Notes: generated by a model from the sequence alone, not told the origin. A DNA stretch of 64,000 nucleotides from Mycetocola manganoxydans (GCF_003667545.1 NZ_RCUV01000001.1:62001-126000), one strand, 5' to 3'; counted from the stretch's first letter, positions 15,295 to 24,040 are shown. Numbers and translations are program-made.

Positions 15295-16878
15295 ATGGCG
15301 AAGATGTCAGAACTGGTCCGAGATGTCGCACTCAGCGTGTGCGACCGACTGGCCGAGTTCGAGGGCAGGGTGCCTGTGGCCTCGCTCGCTTCGGCTCCAC
15401 CGGTTCCTCTCACCCAGGTCATCGATGCGGCAAGCAATGATGAGCTGCAGGAGTTGCTGAGAGAAGCCGCCCGGGCACGCTCCGAGTTCGACGCAATCCT
15501 CGCGGCCGGTGCAGGAGTGGTCGCAAAGAGGTCAGAGCGCGCGCTCGGGTACTCGGGACTGGCGCAGTCGACCGGCGACCGGACGGCAGTTCACCTGATT
15601 CAACGCCTGACCGGGTCCACCCGCACCGAGGCGTTCCGGCAGGTGAAGCTCGGCGGGGCGATGGGCGAGGCGGATGCCGCGGCGACCGCGGTGTTCCCCC
15701 CAGTGCCCGCCGGGGCGGATGGGTTGCTGGGACCGGCGTCGGGCGCTACGTCTCCGGAACTGGAGCCGAGTGCCGTCGCCGTCCGGCCGGCGCCCGAGGT
15801 GCCGTGGCATGAGCCGCTGACCCGCGCCGCGCGGGCAGGTATTCTTCGCACCGAAGCGGTGACGATCATCATGCGCGGACTCGGTGAACCGACGGAGCGC
15901 GTGAGCTCCGAGACGCTGCGCACGGCGGCCGAACAGATCGTGGCCGATGCGGCCGGCGTTCACGCTGACGAGCTCGGGCGCCGGGCGCGGCACCTTCGTG
16001 ATGAGATCGACCCGCTCGGAGTACGGGAACGCTGGGATCAGCGCTACGCGAATCGCAGCTGGCGGTTCAGCCGCACCCCCGAGGGCGCCAGAACCGCATG
16101 GGTCCAGTTCGACGAAGAGTCAGCCGCGTGGGTTGACGCCATCGTCGGCGCAGCCATGCGCCCCCGCCGCGGAGGGCCCCGGTTCGTCGACGCCGAAGAG
16201 GCCGAACGGGCAGACAAGCTGCGTACCGATACCCGCAGCAACGATCAGATCGTGTTCGATCTCATGCTGGATCTGCTCAAGGCCGGATCTGAGGCCGACA
16301 GAACCCTCGCATTCGGATCCCGCCAACCCGGCGTTCGAGTGGTGATCACGCGCGAGAACCTCCCCGCAGCTGAATCAGACGCCGGCGGATCCACAACAGG
16401 GAGCGCGACGACCGACGACGGACGCGGCACGACAACGGGAATCGGATACTTCGAGGAAACCGGAGAGGCGGTCCCCGGTGAATTCATCGACCGCCAGCGG
16501 TGCATCAGTGGAATCGTCCCGGTCACCCTCGATCAAGCGGGAAGCCCGCTCGACGTCGGCCGCGAAGAGCGACTCTTCACGACGAAGCAGCGCATCGCGC
16601 TCGCCATCCGTGACGGTGGGTGCCGAATGCCGGGCTGCGACCGGCCACCTTCGTACACCGAGGCACATCACATCAATGAGTGGGCGGCGGATGGCGGCAG
16701 AACGGATATCGCCGACGGCATCCTCCTGTGCCGGCACTGCCATATGCTCATCCACAACAACGGGTGGAGGATTTCCCGCACCGGCGCCCGGTACTTCGCC
16801 GTCCCACCTCCGGCGGTCGATCGCGAGCGGAGGCCTATCCCACTCCCGAGCAAGTCGCCGCTCAGCGCGAGGTGCTGA
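15295..16878 (+). CDS. DUF222/HNH endonuclease domain protein (13E12-repeat type)
   Basis: The 527-residue protein has the helical DUF222 domain over about residues 15-340 and a C-terminal HNH nuclease domain. The HNH motif is clear: CRMPGCDRPPSYTEAHHINEW, then DGILLCRHCHMLIHNNGW, with paired cysteines for a structural zinc. Between the domains lies a low-complexity Ser/Thr/Gly linker. These genes are multicopy in many actinobacteria; in M. tuberculosis they are the 13E12 repeat family, some of which are LexA-controlled. The role is not known. The stop overlaps the convergent siderophore-interacting protein gene by 17 bp. Confidence 0.92.
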   Translation: MAKMSELVRDVALSVCDRLAEFEGRVPVASLASAPPVPLTQVIDAASNDELQELLREAARARSEFDAILAAGAGVVAKRSERALGYSGLAQSTGDRTAVHLIQRLTGSTRTEAFRQVKLGGAMGEADAAATAVFPPVPAGADGLLGPASGATSPELEPSAVAVRPAPEVPWHEPLTRAARAGILRTEAVTIIMRGLGEPTERVSSETLRTAAEQIVADAAGVHADELGRRARHLRDEIDPLGVRERWDQRYANRSWRFSRTPEGARTAWVQFDEESAAWVDAIVGAAMRPRRGGPRFVDAEEAERADKLRTDTRSNDQIVFDLMLDLLKAGSEADRTLAFGSRQPGVRVVITRENLPAAESDAGGSTTGSATTDDGRGTTTGIGYFEETGEAVPGEFIDRQRCISGIVPVTLDQAGSPLDVGREERLFTTKQRIALAIRDGGCRMPGCDRPPSYTEAHHINEWAADGGRTDIADGILLCRHCHMLIHNNGWRISRTGARYFAVPPPAVDRERRPIPLPSKSPLSARC

Positions 16879-17335
16879 GGCGGTACGCGGGTGGAGTCTC
16901 GATGACGGCGTCCGCGACACCGAGATCGGCGGTCAGGTACTCGTGAGACGCCGCGACACCGCGGTAGTTTCCACCCAGCCAGACGTGAACCTCTTCGGGG
17001 TGATCGCAGAGCATCTCGCCCGCCCAGGCACGGACAGCACGAGACACGGCCTCGCCCTTCGAGCAGGACCTGCCAGAGCCGGGGGCACCGGACCGGTGCG
17101 ACCGGGAGAGCCAGGTCACGGTCATCCGCGGTGGAACGTGAAGAGTACCGATATCACTCTCAGAAGCGACTTCGACGAAGACCCGACCCGTCGCACACAG
17201 CGGAAGAGTCGTGAGCATCGCCTCGAGTTCCGGGAGCGCGGATTCATCAGCGGCAACGAGGAACTGCACGCGCTGCTTGTGGTTCGCTTCGTTGGCTCGA
17301 TGACCGGTGTGGTCGGTGCGGGTCTGAACGGTCAT
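16862..17335 (-). CDS. Stand-alone siderophore-interacting protein (SIP) domain
   Basis: The 157-residue protein matches the C-terminal SIP domain of ferric-siderophore reductases: FLVAADESALPELEAML, FVEVA, VTWLSR, then EMLCDHPEEVHVWLGGN. The usual N-terminal FAD-binding half is absent, so it may work with a partner flavoprotein or bind siderophore alone. It lacks a signal peptide. A DtxR/IdeR-type box covers its promoter, strong support for an iron role. The start ATG 17335 follows GAGAGG. It is downstream of and on the same strand as the carboxymuconolactone decarboxylase-like gene, but has its own promoter. Confidence 0.85.
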   Translation of the reverse strand: MTVQTRTDHTGHRANEANHKQRVQFLVAADESALPELEAMLTTLPLCATGRVFVEVASESDIGTLHVPPRMTVTWLSRSHRSGAPGSGRSCSKGEAVSRAVRAWAGEMLCDHPEEVHVWLGGNYRGVAASHEYLTADLGVADAVIETPPAYRLSTSR

Positions 17336-17344
17336 ATCCCTCTC

Positions 17345-17350
17345 AGTATA
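17345..17350 (-). promoter_or_regulatory. -10 hexamer of the SIP gene
   Basis: TATACT on the minus strand, nine bases before ATG 17335. The iron box overlaps it. Confidence 0.55.
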
Positions 17351-17366
17351 GGCAAGCCTTACCTGA
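17348..17366 (-). promoter_or_regulatory. DtxR/IdeR iron box
   Basis: On the minus strand the 19 bases TCAGGTAAGGCTTGCCTAT match 14 of 19 positions of the IdeR/DtxR consensus TTAGGTTAGGCTAACCTAA, including the AGG and CCT half-site cores. The site covers the -10 of the SIP gene, so iron-loaded repressor would shut it off. Confidence 0.75.
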
Positions 17367-17408
17367 CTTCGCCAGACGAAAGCCGATCTGCGCAGCCTGC
17401 TCCCAGAG

Positions 17409-17870
17409 TTACTCCGGGTCGACGAGATACCGGCTCGTCACCGCGACGCGGTTGAAGGTGTTGATCGAAATGATCATCCAGGAGAGCGTGGCGAACTCTT
17501 CTTCATCGAACACGTCGCGGGATGCCTCGTACACCTCGTCTGAGACGTTTCCCTGCGACACCAGCGTGATTGCCTCGGTCAGCGCGAGAGCCGCGCGCTC
17601 CCTCTCGCTGTACAGTCCGGCATCCCGCCACGCCGAGAGCATCGTCATCCGCTCCGCTGTCTCGCCGAGCTCGAGGGACCTTTTCGTGTGCACACGCAGG
17701 CAATAGGCGCAGCCATTGATCTGCGACGCCCGCATCTGCACGAGCTCGCAGAGCAGCGGTTCCATACCGGCGGCGCGGGCGAGTTCGCCGACCTCTTTCG
17801 AGAACGCGGCCAGCTTCTCGTACGCAGAGGGACGGGTCTTCGAGAGGTGAACGCGAGCTGCAGTGGTCAT
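17409..17870 (-). CDS. Carboxymuconolactone decarboxylase/AhpD-type protein
   Basis: The 153-residue protein has the AhpD-like core with CAYC (54-57) followed by His61 and a Glu/Ser-rich helix, the redox-active CxxC-xxx-H arrangement of AhpD-like alkylhydroperoxidases. The IFNR-like tail INTFNRVAVTSRY is typical. It likely reduces peroxides, but the partner is unknown. The ATG at 17870 gives the family length; the longer frame to 18080 runs antisense to the neighbouring amidase. Its start lies 35 bp beyond the amidase stop on the same strand, so read-through from amidase is possible. Confidence 0.92.
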   Translation of the reverse strand: MTTAARVHLSKTRPSAYEKLAAFSKEVGELARAAGMEPLLCELVQMRASQINGCAYCLRVHTKRSLELGETAERMTMLSAWRDAGLYSERERAALALTEAITLVSQGNVSDEVYEASRDVFDEEEFATLSWMIISINTFNRVAVTSRYLVDPE

Positions 17871-17904
17871 GATCCCATTGTGGACCAAGACCCCCGCGGG
17901 GCCC

Positions 17905-19338
17905 TCAGCGGTTCGCGACGGCCGGAGTTCGCAAGTGCCAGCGGATGCGACGCTCCAACTGGCTGCCGAGGGCCAGGAGCGCTGACTCTCCGCCCGGACG
18001 ACCGATGAGCTGGACACCCATCGGGAGCCCATCGACCGTCTCAGCGACGGGCAAGGTGAGCGCGGGCAGTCCCGCCACATTCACGAACGAGGTGAACGGC
18101 GAATACTGGCACTGCTGAACGAAGTTCCTGTCCGCGTCCTCGGTGTCCCACCAACCGACCGGCCGCGGCGTCAGTGCGAGCGTGGGCGTCAGCACCGCGT
18201 CGAAGCGCGAGAACTGGGCGATCACGCTGCGTTCGAAGGCGGTCAGGGCGGCGAGCGCCTCGACGACATCCCGTGCACCGAGCGCACGGCCGGAACGAAC
18301 GAGGTGTTGCGTGACCGGTTCGAGCAGACCCAGCCGATCGTCCTCGACCGGGATCGAGGATGCCGAAATCCGCCACAGCTTACGGAAAGCATCGAGATAT
18401 CCGCCATCATGCTCGAGGCGCACGTTCTCGATACCGTGGCCCATCGTGCCGAGGTGAGCGAGAGCGACACTGACGGCAGCGGATGCTTCGGCCGACACGG
18501 CGATCTCCATCCCGTCCTCGAACGGTGAGTTCCCCAGAACGCCGATCGAGTACCGGCCCTCGCCGCGAACAGCGGCGCCGAGCAGGTCACCGTCGTTGTC
18601 GTCCGGGGCACGGAGAGTGAAGTGGTGATCGATGCGCCCGTTTTTGCGTCCGATCATCGCATCCAGGAGAAGGGCGGCATCCGTCACCGACCGGGCGATG
18701 GGTCCCTTGACCGCGAGGCCGCCGGTCGATTCGATTCCTGACCCGGCGGGAACAAGCCCGCGGGAAGGTTTGATTCCGACGAGTCCGCACGCCGCAGCCG
18801 GAATCCGGATCGACCCTCCGCCGTCGCTGCCCGGGGCAAACGGCAGCAGCCTCGCCGACACCGCGGCGGCCGCTCCCCCGCTCGAACCACCCGCCCCGAG
18901 TGCGAGATCCCACGGGTTTCTGGCCGGCGGTGCGACGAGCGACTCCGTATACCCGTGCATCCCGAACTCGGGAGTATTTGTCTTGCCGAGACTGATCGCG
19001 CCGGCGCCGTCGAGCACCTCGACGATCTCGTCAGACCGGGGCGAAATGGTACCGGCGAAAGCTCTCGAGCCGAATCCCGTTGCGACACCACGTCGCATGT
19101 CGAGGTCCTTGTCGGCGATCGGGAGACCCCACAGCGCAGTCGTCCGTGGAACGGTGCGCTCAAGGTCATTCGCTCGCCTGGTGGCGGCGTCCGCTGTCAC
19201 CGTGACGAAGGCGCCGAGCCCAGGGTCGATCCGTTCGATTCGTTCGAGGTAATGCGCCGTCAGCTCGGGGGGCGTGACTTCGCCCCGCTGCAGGGCAAGC
19301 CATTGGTCGAGTGCGCTCAGTTCATGGAGTTCGGTCAC
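17905..19338 (-). CDS. Amidase signature family amidase
   Basis: The 477-residue enzyme shows the Ser-cisSer-Lys triad of the amidase signature family: Lys77 in IADKD, Ser152/153 in GAGGSSGGAAAAVSARL and nucleophile Ser176 in SDGGGSIRIP. It is related to 6-aminohexanoate cyclic-dimer hydrolase and similar actinobacterial amidases; the substrate is not predictable. There are no GatB/GatC neighbours, so it is not the tRNA amidotransferase. Start GTG 19338 is supported by TAGGCT six bases upstream. Confidence 0.95.
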   Translation of the reverse strand: MTELHELSALDQWLALQRGEVTPPELTAHYLERIERIDPGLGAFVTVTADAATRRANDLERTVPRTTALWGLPIADKDLDMRRGVATGFGSRAFAGTISPRSDEIVEVLDGAGAISLGKTNTPEFGMHGYTESLVAPPARNPWDLALGAGGSSGGAAAAVSARLLPFAPGSDGGGSIRIPAAACGLVGIKPSRGLVPAGSGIESTGGLAVKGPIARSVTDAALLLDAMIGRKNGRIDHHFTLRAPDDNDGDLLGAAVRGEGRYSIGVLGNSPFEDGMEIAVSAEASAAVSVALAHLGTMGHGIENVRLEHDGGYLDAFRKLWRISASSIPVEDDRLGLLEPVTQHLVRSGRALGARDVVEALAALTAFERSVIAQFSRFDAVLTPTLALTPRPVGWWDTEDADRNFVQQCQYSPFTSFVNVAGLPALTLPVAETVDGLPMGVQLIGRPGGESALLALGSQLERRIRWHLRTPAVANR

Positions 19339-19344
19339 CCATCG

Positions 19345-19350
19345 AGCCTA
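19345..19350 (-). promoter_or_regulatory. -10 hexamer of amidase (leaderless)
   Basis: TAGGCT on the minus strand, six bases before GTG 19338. Confidence 0.6.
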
Positions 19351-19400
19351 TTCGGGGAAATTAAATGCCGCGCCTCTTGACACCGCAACCGAAAGAGTGT

Positions 19401-19426
19401 TGGTTAGTTACTGAAGTAATGAACCA
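19401..19426 (+). promoter_or_regulatory. Palindromic operator of the GntR/ABC operon
   Basis: The 26 bp site consists of TGGTTAGTTACT, GA, and AGTAATGAACCA. The arms are complementary at 10 of 12 positions, with a perfect TTACT/AGTAA core. It lies directly before the GntR gene, the usual place for autoregulation by YtrA-type repressors. Confidence 0.65.
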
Positions 19427-19442
19427 GACAACCGGAGGTGCC

Positions 19443-19805
19443 GTGATCGACGAAGGCAAGCCGATCTTCCTGCAGATCGCGGAACAGATCGAGAACGACA
19501 TCATCGCGGGCTCGATCGCCGAAGAGAGCCAGGTGCCGTCGACCAATGAGTTCGCGGCGTTCTACCGAATCAATCCAGCAACCGCAGGCAAGGGAGTGAA
19601 TCGCCTTGTCGACGACGGAATCCTGTACAAGAAGAGAGGAATCGGCATGTTTGTGGCCGAGGGCGCCCGCGCCCGACTCGTTGACGCTCGCAGAACCCGG
19701 TTCCGCGACGAATTCATCCGCCCGCTCATCGCCGAGGCGGCAAAACTCGGGATCGATCCCGACCAGCTCACAGAAATGATCTCCACGGAAGGTGTTTCAG
19801 CATGA
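19443..19805 (+). CDS. GntR-family (YtrA-type) transcriptional regulator
   Basis: The 120-residue protein has a winged helix-turn-helix at about 7-75 (FLQIAEQIENDIIAGSI, VPSTNEFAAFYRINPATAGKGVNRLVDDGILYKKRGIGMFV) and only a short helical tail, the YtrA subgroup with no large ligand domain. These normally repress the ABC operon they head. The start is GTG 19443 with GGAGG four bases before it; the ATG at 19419 lies inside the operator and gives an atypical N-terminus. Its TGA overlaps the ATG of the ABC ATPase. Confidence 0.93.
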   Translation: MIDEGKPIFLQIAEQIENDIIAGSIAEESQVPSTNEFAAFYRINPATAGKGVNRLVDDGILYKKRGIGMFVAEGARARLVDARRTRFRDEFIRPLIAEAAKLGIDPDQLTEMISTEGVSA

Positions 19806-20722
19806 CCTCCTCCTCCCCCTCCTCGACGGCATCGAGCGCGGTCGTCAGCGTTCACGGACTGACCAAACGGTTCGGTAAAGTCACCGCGGTCGACAACGCC
19901 AGCTTCGAGATCCAGCCGAACACCATCACCGGGCTGCTCGGCAGGAATGGCGCCGGCAAGACGACGATCATGCAGGTGCTGACCGGCCAGGACTTCGCCA
20001 CCTCCGGGGATGTGCGGGTCTTCGGTGAACATCCCACCGAGAATGCCCGCGTGCTCAGCCGGATCTCCTTCATCAAGGAGAGCCAGCGCTACCCGGACGA
20101 TTTCCAGCCCAAGCACGTGTTCCAGAGCGCTCCGTGGTTCTTCGAGAACTGGGATGCCGACTTCGCTGCCCAACTGGTCGAGGAGTTCCGGCTCCCGGTG
20201 AACCGGCGAATCAAGAAACTCTCGCGCGGGCAGCTTTCGGCCGTCGGCGTCATCGTCGGGCTCGCTTCACGCGCTCCACTGACGTTCTTCGACGAACCGT
20301 ACCTCGGACTCGATGCCGTCGCCCGTCAGTTGTTCTACGACCGCCTGCTCGCCGACTTCGCCGAACACCCCAGAACCGTCGTGCTCTCGACCCACCTGAT
20401 CGACGAGGTCTCACAGCTGCTCGAGCATGTGCTCGTGATCGACCAGGGCACGTTGATCATCGACGAACCAGCCGAGACCCTGCGCGGGTCGGCAACAACG
20501 GTGGTCGGCACCCGTACAGCCGTCGACGCGTTCGTCGCGGGACGCGACGTACTCCACCGTGACGGCATCGGAGGGCTCGCCTCCGTCACCGTCGGAAGGC
20601 TCGACGCCGACGAACGTCGCGAGGCCGCTCAGGCCGGCCTCGAGCTCTCCCCCGTTTCGCTGCAACAACTCATCGTGAGAAAGACCAATCTCACCGAGAA
20701 GGAATTCGAGACCCAGTCATGA
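19802..20722 (+). CDS. ABC transporter ATP-binding protein
   Basis: The 306-residue ATPase has Walker A GRNGAGKT (47-54), the signature as LSRGQ (140-144, Arg instead of Gly), Walker B TFFDEPYLGLD with DEP at 164-166, and the switch His in STH. About 80 residues follow the ATPase core. It couples to the permease encoded next, with ATGA overlaps at both ends. YtrA-linked transporters are often induced by cell-wall-active agents; whether this one exports a peptide is inference from that context. Confidence 0.93.
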   Translation: MTSSSPSSTASSAVVSVHGLTKRFGKVTAVDNASFEIQPNTITGLLGRNGAGKTTIMQVLTGQDFATSGDVRVFGEHPTENARVLSRISFIKESQRYPDDFQPKHVFQSAPWFFENWDADFAAQLVEEFRLPVNRRIKKLSRGQLSAVGVIVGLASRAPLTFFDEPYLGLDAVARQLFYDRLLADFAEHPRTVVLSTHLIDEVSQLLEHVLVIDQGTLIIDEPAETLRGSATTVVGTRTAVDAFVAGRDVLHRDGIGGLASVTVGRLDADERREAAQAGLELSPVSLQQLIVRKTNLTEKEFETQS

Positions 20723-21525
20723 CCATCCCCTCGACGACAAGTTCCCAGACCCCGACGACCTCCGGTCCAGTTCCGGCTTCGGCGGGGAACCCCCACCCGA
20801 TGAATCGCATCTGGAACGCCGCGCGGCTCAACTTCATCAACAAGTGGACCGTGTACTGGATCCCGCTGATGATCCTCGGCTTCATCTGGCTGATCAACAT
20901 GGCCATCTGGTGGATCATCGACGCCAATGTGTCTGGTTCGGACCGCCAGGACGCGTTCCAGGGCACCCAGTGGAGCGGCGCCTCGTTCTACGTCTTCGTC
21001 TATCTGCTCGTCATCGGCGTGCAGTCGATGAACATGACGTTCGCGTACGCCCTTGGACTCAGCCTCACGCGCCGGGAGTTCTACCTGGGCTCCTCCCTCG
21101 CTTTCGGCGTGCTGTCCGTCGCGTACGGCGGCGTCCTCACACTCCTGTCGTATGTCGAGGAGTGGACGAACGGGTGGGGCTTCGGCGGCCACATGTTCAC
21201 TTCGGTCTACTTCGGCGCCGGCCCCGTGTGGCAGCGACTGTTCGTGTTCACCGCGGCGATGTTGTTCTTCGCATTCATCGGTGCCGTGAGCGGGTCGATC
21301 TTCATGCGCTGGCGCACCAACGGCCTCCTGATCGCCGGTGCGATCACGATGCTGCTGGTGCTCGGTGCCATCGCCCTGGTCACCTTCACCCAGAGCTGGC
21401 CGCTCGTCGGCGAATGGTTCGTCGCGTCAGGCCCGCACGGAGTCGTGGCGTGGACGCTCATTCCGACGGCACTCGCCGCGATCGCGGGCTACTTCATCCT
21501 GAGCCGAGCAACACCCAAGGGCTGA
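20719..21525 (+). CDS. ABC transporter permease
   Basis: The 268-residue membrane protein has about six hydrophobic segments, starting near 40-65 (YWIPLMILGFIWLINMAIWW), with an extracytoplasmic loop around 145-160. It has the look of ABC-2-type permeases encoded beside YtrA regulators. No specificity motif is visible. The first 25 residues are a polar Ser/Thr/Pro tail. It ends just before a strong terminator that closes the operon. Confidence 0.88.
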   Translation: MTIPSTTSSQTPTTSGPVPASAGNPHPMNRIWNAARLNFINKWTVYWIPLMILGFIWLINMAIWWIIDANVSGSDRQDAFQGTQWSGASFYVFVYLLVIGVQSMNMTFAYALGLSLTRREFYLGSSLAFGVLSVAYGGVLTLLSYVEEWTNGWGFGGHMFTSVYFGAGPVWQRLFVFTAAMLFFAFIGAVSGSIFMRWRTNGLLIAGAITMLLVLGAIALVTFTQSWPLVGEWFVASGPHGVVAWTLIPTALAAIAGYFILSRATPKG

Positions 21526-21540
21526 ACGACCGCACGGATG

Positions 21541-21577
21541 ACGAAAGGCCGGGGGTTACGCACCCCCGGCCCTTCGT
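21541..21577. terminator. Terminator between ABC operon and SRPBCC-like gene
   Basis: ACGAAAGGCCGGGGGT and ACCCCCGGCCCTTCGT pair over 16 positions with one mismatch around a TACGC loop. It separates two convergent genes and reaches the stop of the minus-strand one. Confidence 0.8.
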
Positions 21578-21948
21578 CATGCCTCCAGTTCCGCGGCGAG
21601 TTCCGTCAGCAGGCGCCCGAAGACGTGGGCGGACTGTCTGACCGACGCGCGGGCGGCGAAGCCACCCAGAAAATGCAGCGGTCCGGCAACATTGAGAAGT
21701 TCGTGTTCGATCCGTGAACCGCCATCGACCGGAAGCACCCGGTATTCGCCGCGGTACCACCAGCCTCCCTGGACGACCAGGAGACGCTCGGCATCATCGG
21801 CGGTGAAGCGGGTGACGTCCGGGTCCGGCGGAGTCAGCCGTCGCTTGATGGCGGCGTAGACAGCGCCGGGTTCTGCGTGGATCTCGCCGGCATACGACCG
21901 GAGGACGGTGTGCCGGGAGGGACGATCGGACGGAGCGGATTTCGGCAT
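21577..21948 (-). CDS. Small SRPBCC-like protein, function unknown
   Basis: The 123-residue product is predicted cytoplasmic, without signal or membrane segment. Strand-rich text such as GWWYRGEYRVLP and SRIEHELLNV, followed by a C-terminal helix, is like small START/SRPBCC ligand-binding proteins; this fold guess is weak. It has its own leaderless promoter, TAGCGT six bases before ATG 21948. Confidence 0.7.
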   Translation of the reverse strand: MPKSAPSDRPSRHTVLRSYAGEIHAEPGAVYAAIKRRLTPPDPDVTRFTADDAERLLVVQGGWWYRGEYRVLPVDGGSRIEHELLNVAGPLHFLGGFAARASVRQSAHVFGRLLTELAAELEA

Positions 21949-21954
21949 GCCGAC

Positions 21955-21960
21955 ACGCTA
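21955..21960 (-). promoter_or_regulatory. -10 hexamer of SRPBCC-like gene (leaderless)
   Basis: TAGCGT on the minus strand, six bases before ATG 21948. Confidence 0.6.
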
Positions 21961-21980
21961 TCGCAGCCGACCGGCATCCG

Positions 21981-22559
21981 TTACTTGAGAGACTTCTGCA
22001 GCAGCACCGTTCCGAGCCACCGCTCGAACTTGAAACCGACCCGGCCCATCCGTCCGATCTCGGCGAAGCCGAACGACTCGTGAAGGGCGATCGACGCCTC
22101 GGCACCCTTGTCGCTGATCACCGCGAGAATCTCCTTGAGCCCTGCCGCTTTCGATCGCTCGATCAGTTCAGCGAGCATCACCCGGCCGAGTCCTTTACCT
22201 GTGGAAGCCGGACCGAGATAGATCGAATTCTCGACGGTGAACCTGTACGCCCGTTTCTCTTTCCACGGCGAGACGAGGGCGTAGCCGAGAATGACCTTAT
22301 TGGGCGATTCGGCGACGATGAACGGCATGCCGAGCTTCTGCAGGTGCGCGAACTTCGATTTCCACTTCGCGAGCGACATGCGGTCTTCGTCGAAGGTCAC
22401 AACGCTGTTCGCGACGTAGTAGTTGTAGATCTCGCGAATGTGCGGCAGGTCAGCCAGTTCCGCCTCACGGATGGTGTAGCTGAAGGGCGTTTCGGGTTCA
22501 GGCTTCTTACGCAGGTGCGGCGGCAGTGTGCGGCGCGGCTGATATTCCTCTTCAAGCAC
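21981..22559 (-). CDS. GNAT N-acetyltransferase (phosphinothricin acetyltransferase-like)
   Basis: The 192-residue protein has an N-terminal basic tail and a GNAT fold from about 27: IREAELADLPHIREIYNYYV, the ATFDED-like VVTFDED, then the acetyl-CoA loop with GKGLGRVMLAELIERS and the family end ALHESFGFAEIGRMGRVGFKF. This matches the PAT/YncA group, which acetylates amines such as phosphinothricin or methionine derivatives. The true acceptor cannot be read from sequence. Start GTG 22559 is supported by TACTCT six bases upstream. Confidence 0.9.
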   Translation of the reverse strand: MLEEEYQPRRTLPPHLRKKPEPETPFSYTIREAELADLPHIREIYNYYVANSVVTFDEDRMSLAKWKSKFAHLQKLGMPFIVAESPNKVILGYALVSPWKEKRAYRFTVENSIYLGPASTGKGLGRVMLAELIERSKAAGLKEILAVISDKGAEASIALHESFGFAEIGRMGRVGFKFERWLGTVLLQKSLK

Positions 22560-22565
22560 CGTTCA

Positions 22566-22571
22566 AGAGTA
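22566..22571 (-). promoter_or_regulatory. -10 hexamer of GNAT gene (leaderless)
   Basis: TACTCT on the minus strand, six bases before GTG 22559. Confidence 0.5.
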
Positions 22572-22595
22572 GATGACTCGCGTTTCGGGTGTGTT

Positions 22596-23306
22596 TCACC
22601 ACAGCTTTTCGCTGTCGAGGCTCCAGTCCACCGGTGCTGCTCCCTGCTGCTCGAGCAGGGCGTTCGCCCGAGAGAACGGCCGGGACCCGAAAAAACCCCG
22701 CGACGCGGACAGCGGACTGGGATGAGCGCTTGCCACGACCGGCGTCGTGTCGAGGAGCGGGGTGAGCGCTTGCGCATCGCGACCCCACAGAATGGCGACG
22801 AGCGGAGCATCCCTTCCGACGAGCGTACGAATCGCAAGATCCGTCACGCTCTCCCATCCGATCCCCCGATGGGAGCCCGACTCCCCCGCGCGCACGGTCA
22901 GCACCCGATTGAGGAGAAGAACGCCCTTCCTCGTCCATGGGCTCAGATCACCGGATGCCGGTGACGGCGTGCCGAGGTCATCGGCGAGTTCCCGATAGAT
23001 GTTCGCGAGACTCCGGGGCAGCGGCCGAACATGCGGTTCGACGGCGAATGCCATTCCGATCGAGTGGCCGGGGGTCGGGTACGGGTCCTGGCCGACGATG
23101 AGAACGCGAACGTCATCGAGCGGCGCCGTGAAGGCTCGGAGGATGTTCTCCTGCCTCGGCAACACGTCGATGCCCGCCTGCTCGTCTTCCTCAAGAAGCT
23201 GCCCGATGGCATCCAGCTGGGGCTGAGCCGGCGCGAGCGCAGCCGCCCATCCGGCGTCGATGCGACCGGATGCCGCGAGTGCGGCGAGGTCGAAGACGGA
23301 GGTCAT
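22596..23306 (-). CDS. ung: Uracil-DNA glycosylase (family 1)
   Basis: This enzyme excises uracil from DNA as the first step of base-excision repair. The 236-residue protein has the water-activating GQDPYP (Asp74), the proline-rich PLPRSL region, [17 protein letters not shown], and the leucine-loop motif [18 protein letters not shown] with His195. ATG 23306 overlaps the stop of the upstream S51-like gene (ATGA), so it depends on that gene's promoter. Confidence 0.97.
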   Translation of the reverse strand: MTSVFDLAALAASGRIDAGWAAALAPAQPQLDAIGQLLEEDEQAGIDVLPRQENILRAFTAPLDDVRVLIVGQDPYPTPGHSIGMAFAVEPHVRPLPRSLANIYRELADDLGTPSPASGDLSPWTRKGVLLLNRVLTVRAGESGSHRGIGWESVTDLAIRTLVGRDAPLVAILWGRDAQALTPLLDTTPVVASAHPSPLSASRGFFGSRPFSRANALLEQQGAAPVDWSLDSEKLW

Positions 23307-24028
23307 CCCGCAGCAAGGGAGGAGACGCGCACACCTGCTTCGGCGGGGAGGACCTGCCAGACGGTTCCGGTTCCCACCGCACGAAGGGCACCTTCGCCGA
23401 CGATGAACGCGGTGTTCTCGTCGATCGCGATCCCGCCTTCGACAAGGCCCGCTTCGGTCGCGGCGATGAGGCGGGAGAGGTTGCCCCACTGCACGGCGTG
23501 CACGTCGACGGAGATGTCGAGCAGGCCGATGCCGTTCTCGACGGTGACCTCGTCGATGTCCTCGGAACCTGCCTCAGGGCTCACCTCGACACCGCCGATA
23601 CGCCAGCCACCGACCAGCGCGTGCTCGGAGGCAATGGATGCTCCGGCGGAGAACCCGAGATACGGCACGCCTGCGGCGACCTGCCTGCGGATCTCGCCGA
23701 AGACCGGCTGGAGCGCCGCAAGGTACGCCGGGGTCAGTCCCCCACCGACGAGGATGCCGTGCACGTCGGCGAGCGCCGCGTTCGTCGCCTCATCACCGTG
23801 ACCGAGTGCCGTGATCACCGGTTCGAATCCACCGGCCATCCCCGCAGCTTCGACGAGCTTCGCCGCGTGTTCATCGCCGTCACCGTCGCGGACGACGAGG
23901 ACCGCAACGCGCGGCGGCTCCTCGGCGCCCGCAGCGCTTGCGCGCTCTGTCACCTCAGAAAGGAATAGGGCGTAAACCGCCGTGTCGAAAGATTCGGACC
24001 AACCGCCGCCAACCAGGTGCACACTCAT
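23303..24028 (-). CDS. Peptidase S51/type 1 glutamine amidotransferase-like protein
   Basis: The 241-residue protein resembles peptidase E/cyanophycinase (S51): [16 protein letters not shown] (91-106) and the nucleophile elbow GFSAGAS with Ser127. S51 peptidases cleave Asp-X dipeptides or cyanophycin; no cyanophycin synthetase is visible, so a peptidase role is only family inference. It is the first gene of a two-gene unit with ung. TAGGCT lies six bases before ATG 24028. Confidence 0.82.
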   Translation of the reverse strand: MSVHLVGGGWSESFDTAVYALFLSEVTERASAAGAEEPPRVAVLVVRDGDGDEHAAKLVEAAGMAGGFEPVITALGHGDEATNAALADVHGILVGGGLTPAYLAALQPVFGEIRRQVAAGVPYLGFSAGASIASEHALVGGWRIGGVEVSPEAGSEDIDEVTVENGIGLLDISVDVHAVQWGNLSRLIAATEAGLVEGGIAIDENTAFIVGEGALRAVGTGTVWQVLPAEAGVRVSSLAAG

Positions 24029-24034
24029 GCTCCG

Positions 24035-24040
24035 AGCCTA
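24035..24040 (-). promoter_or_regulatory. -10 hexamer of S51-ung operon (leaderless)
   Basis: TAGGCT on the minus strand, six bases before ATG 24028. Confidence 0.6.
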
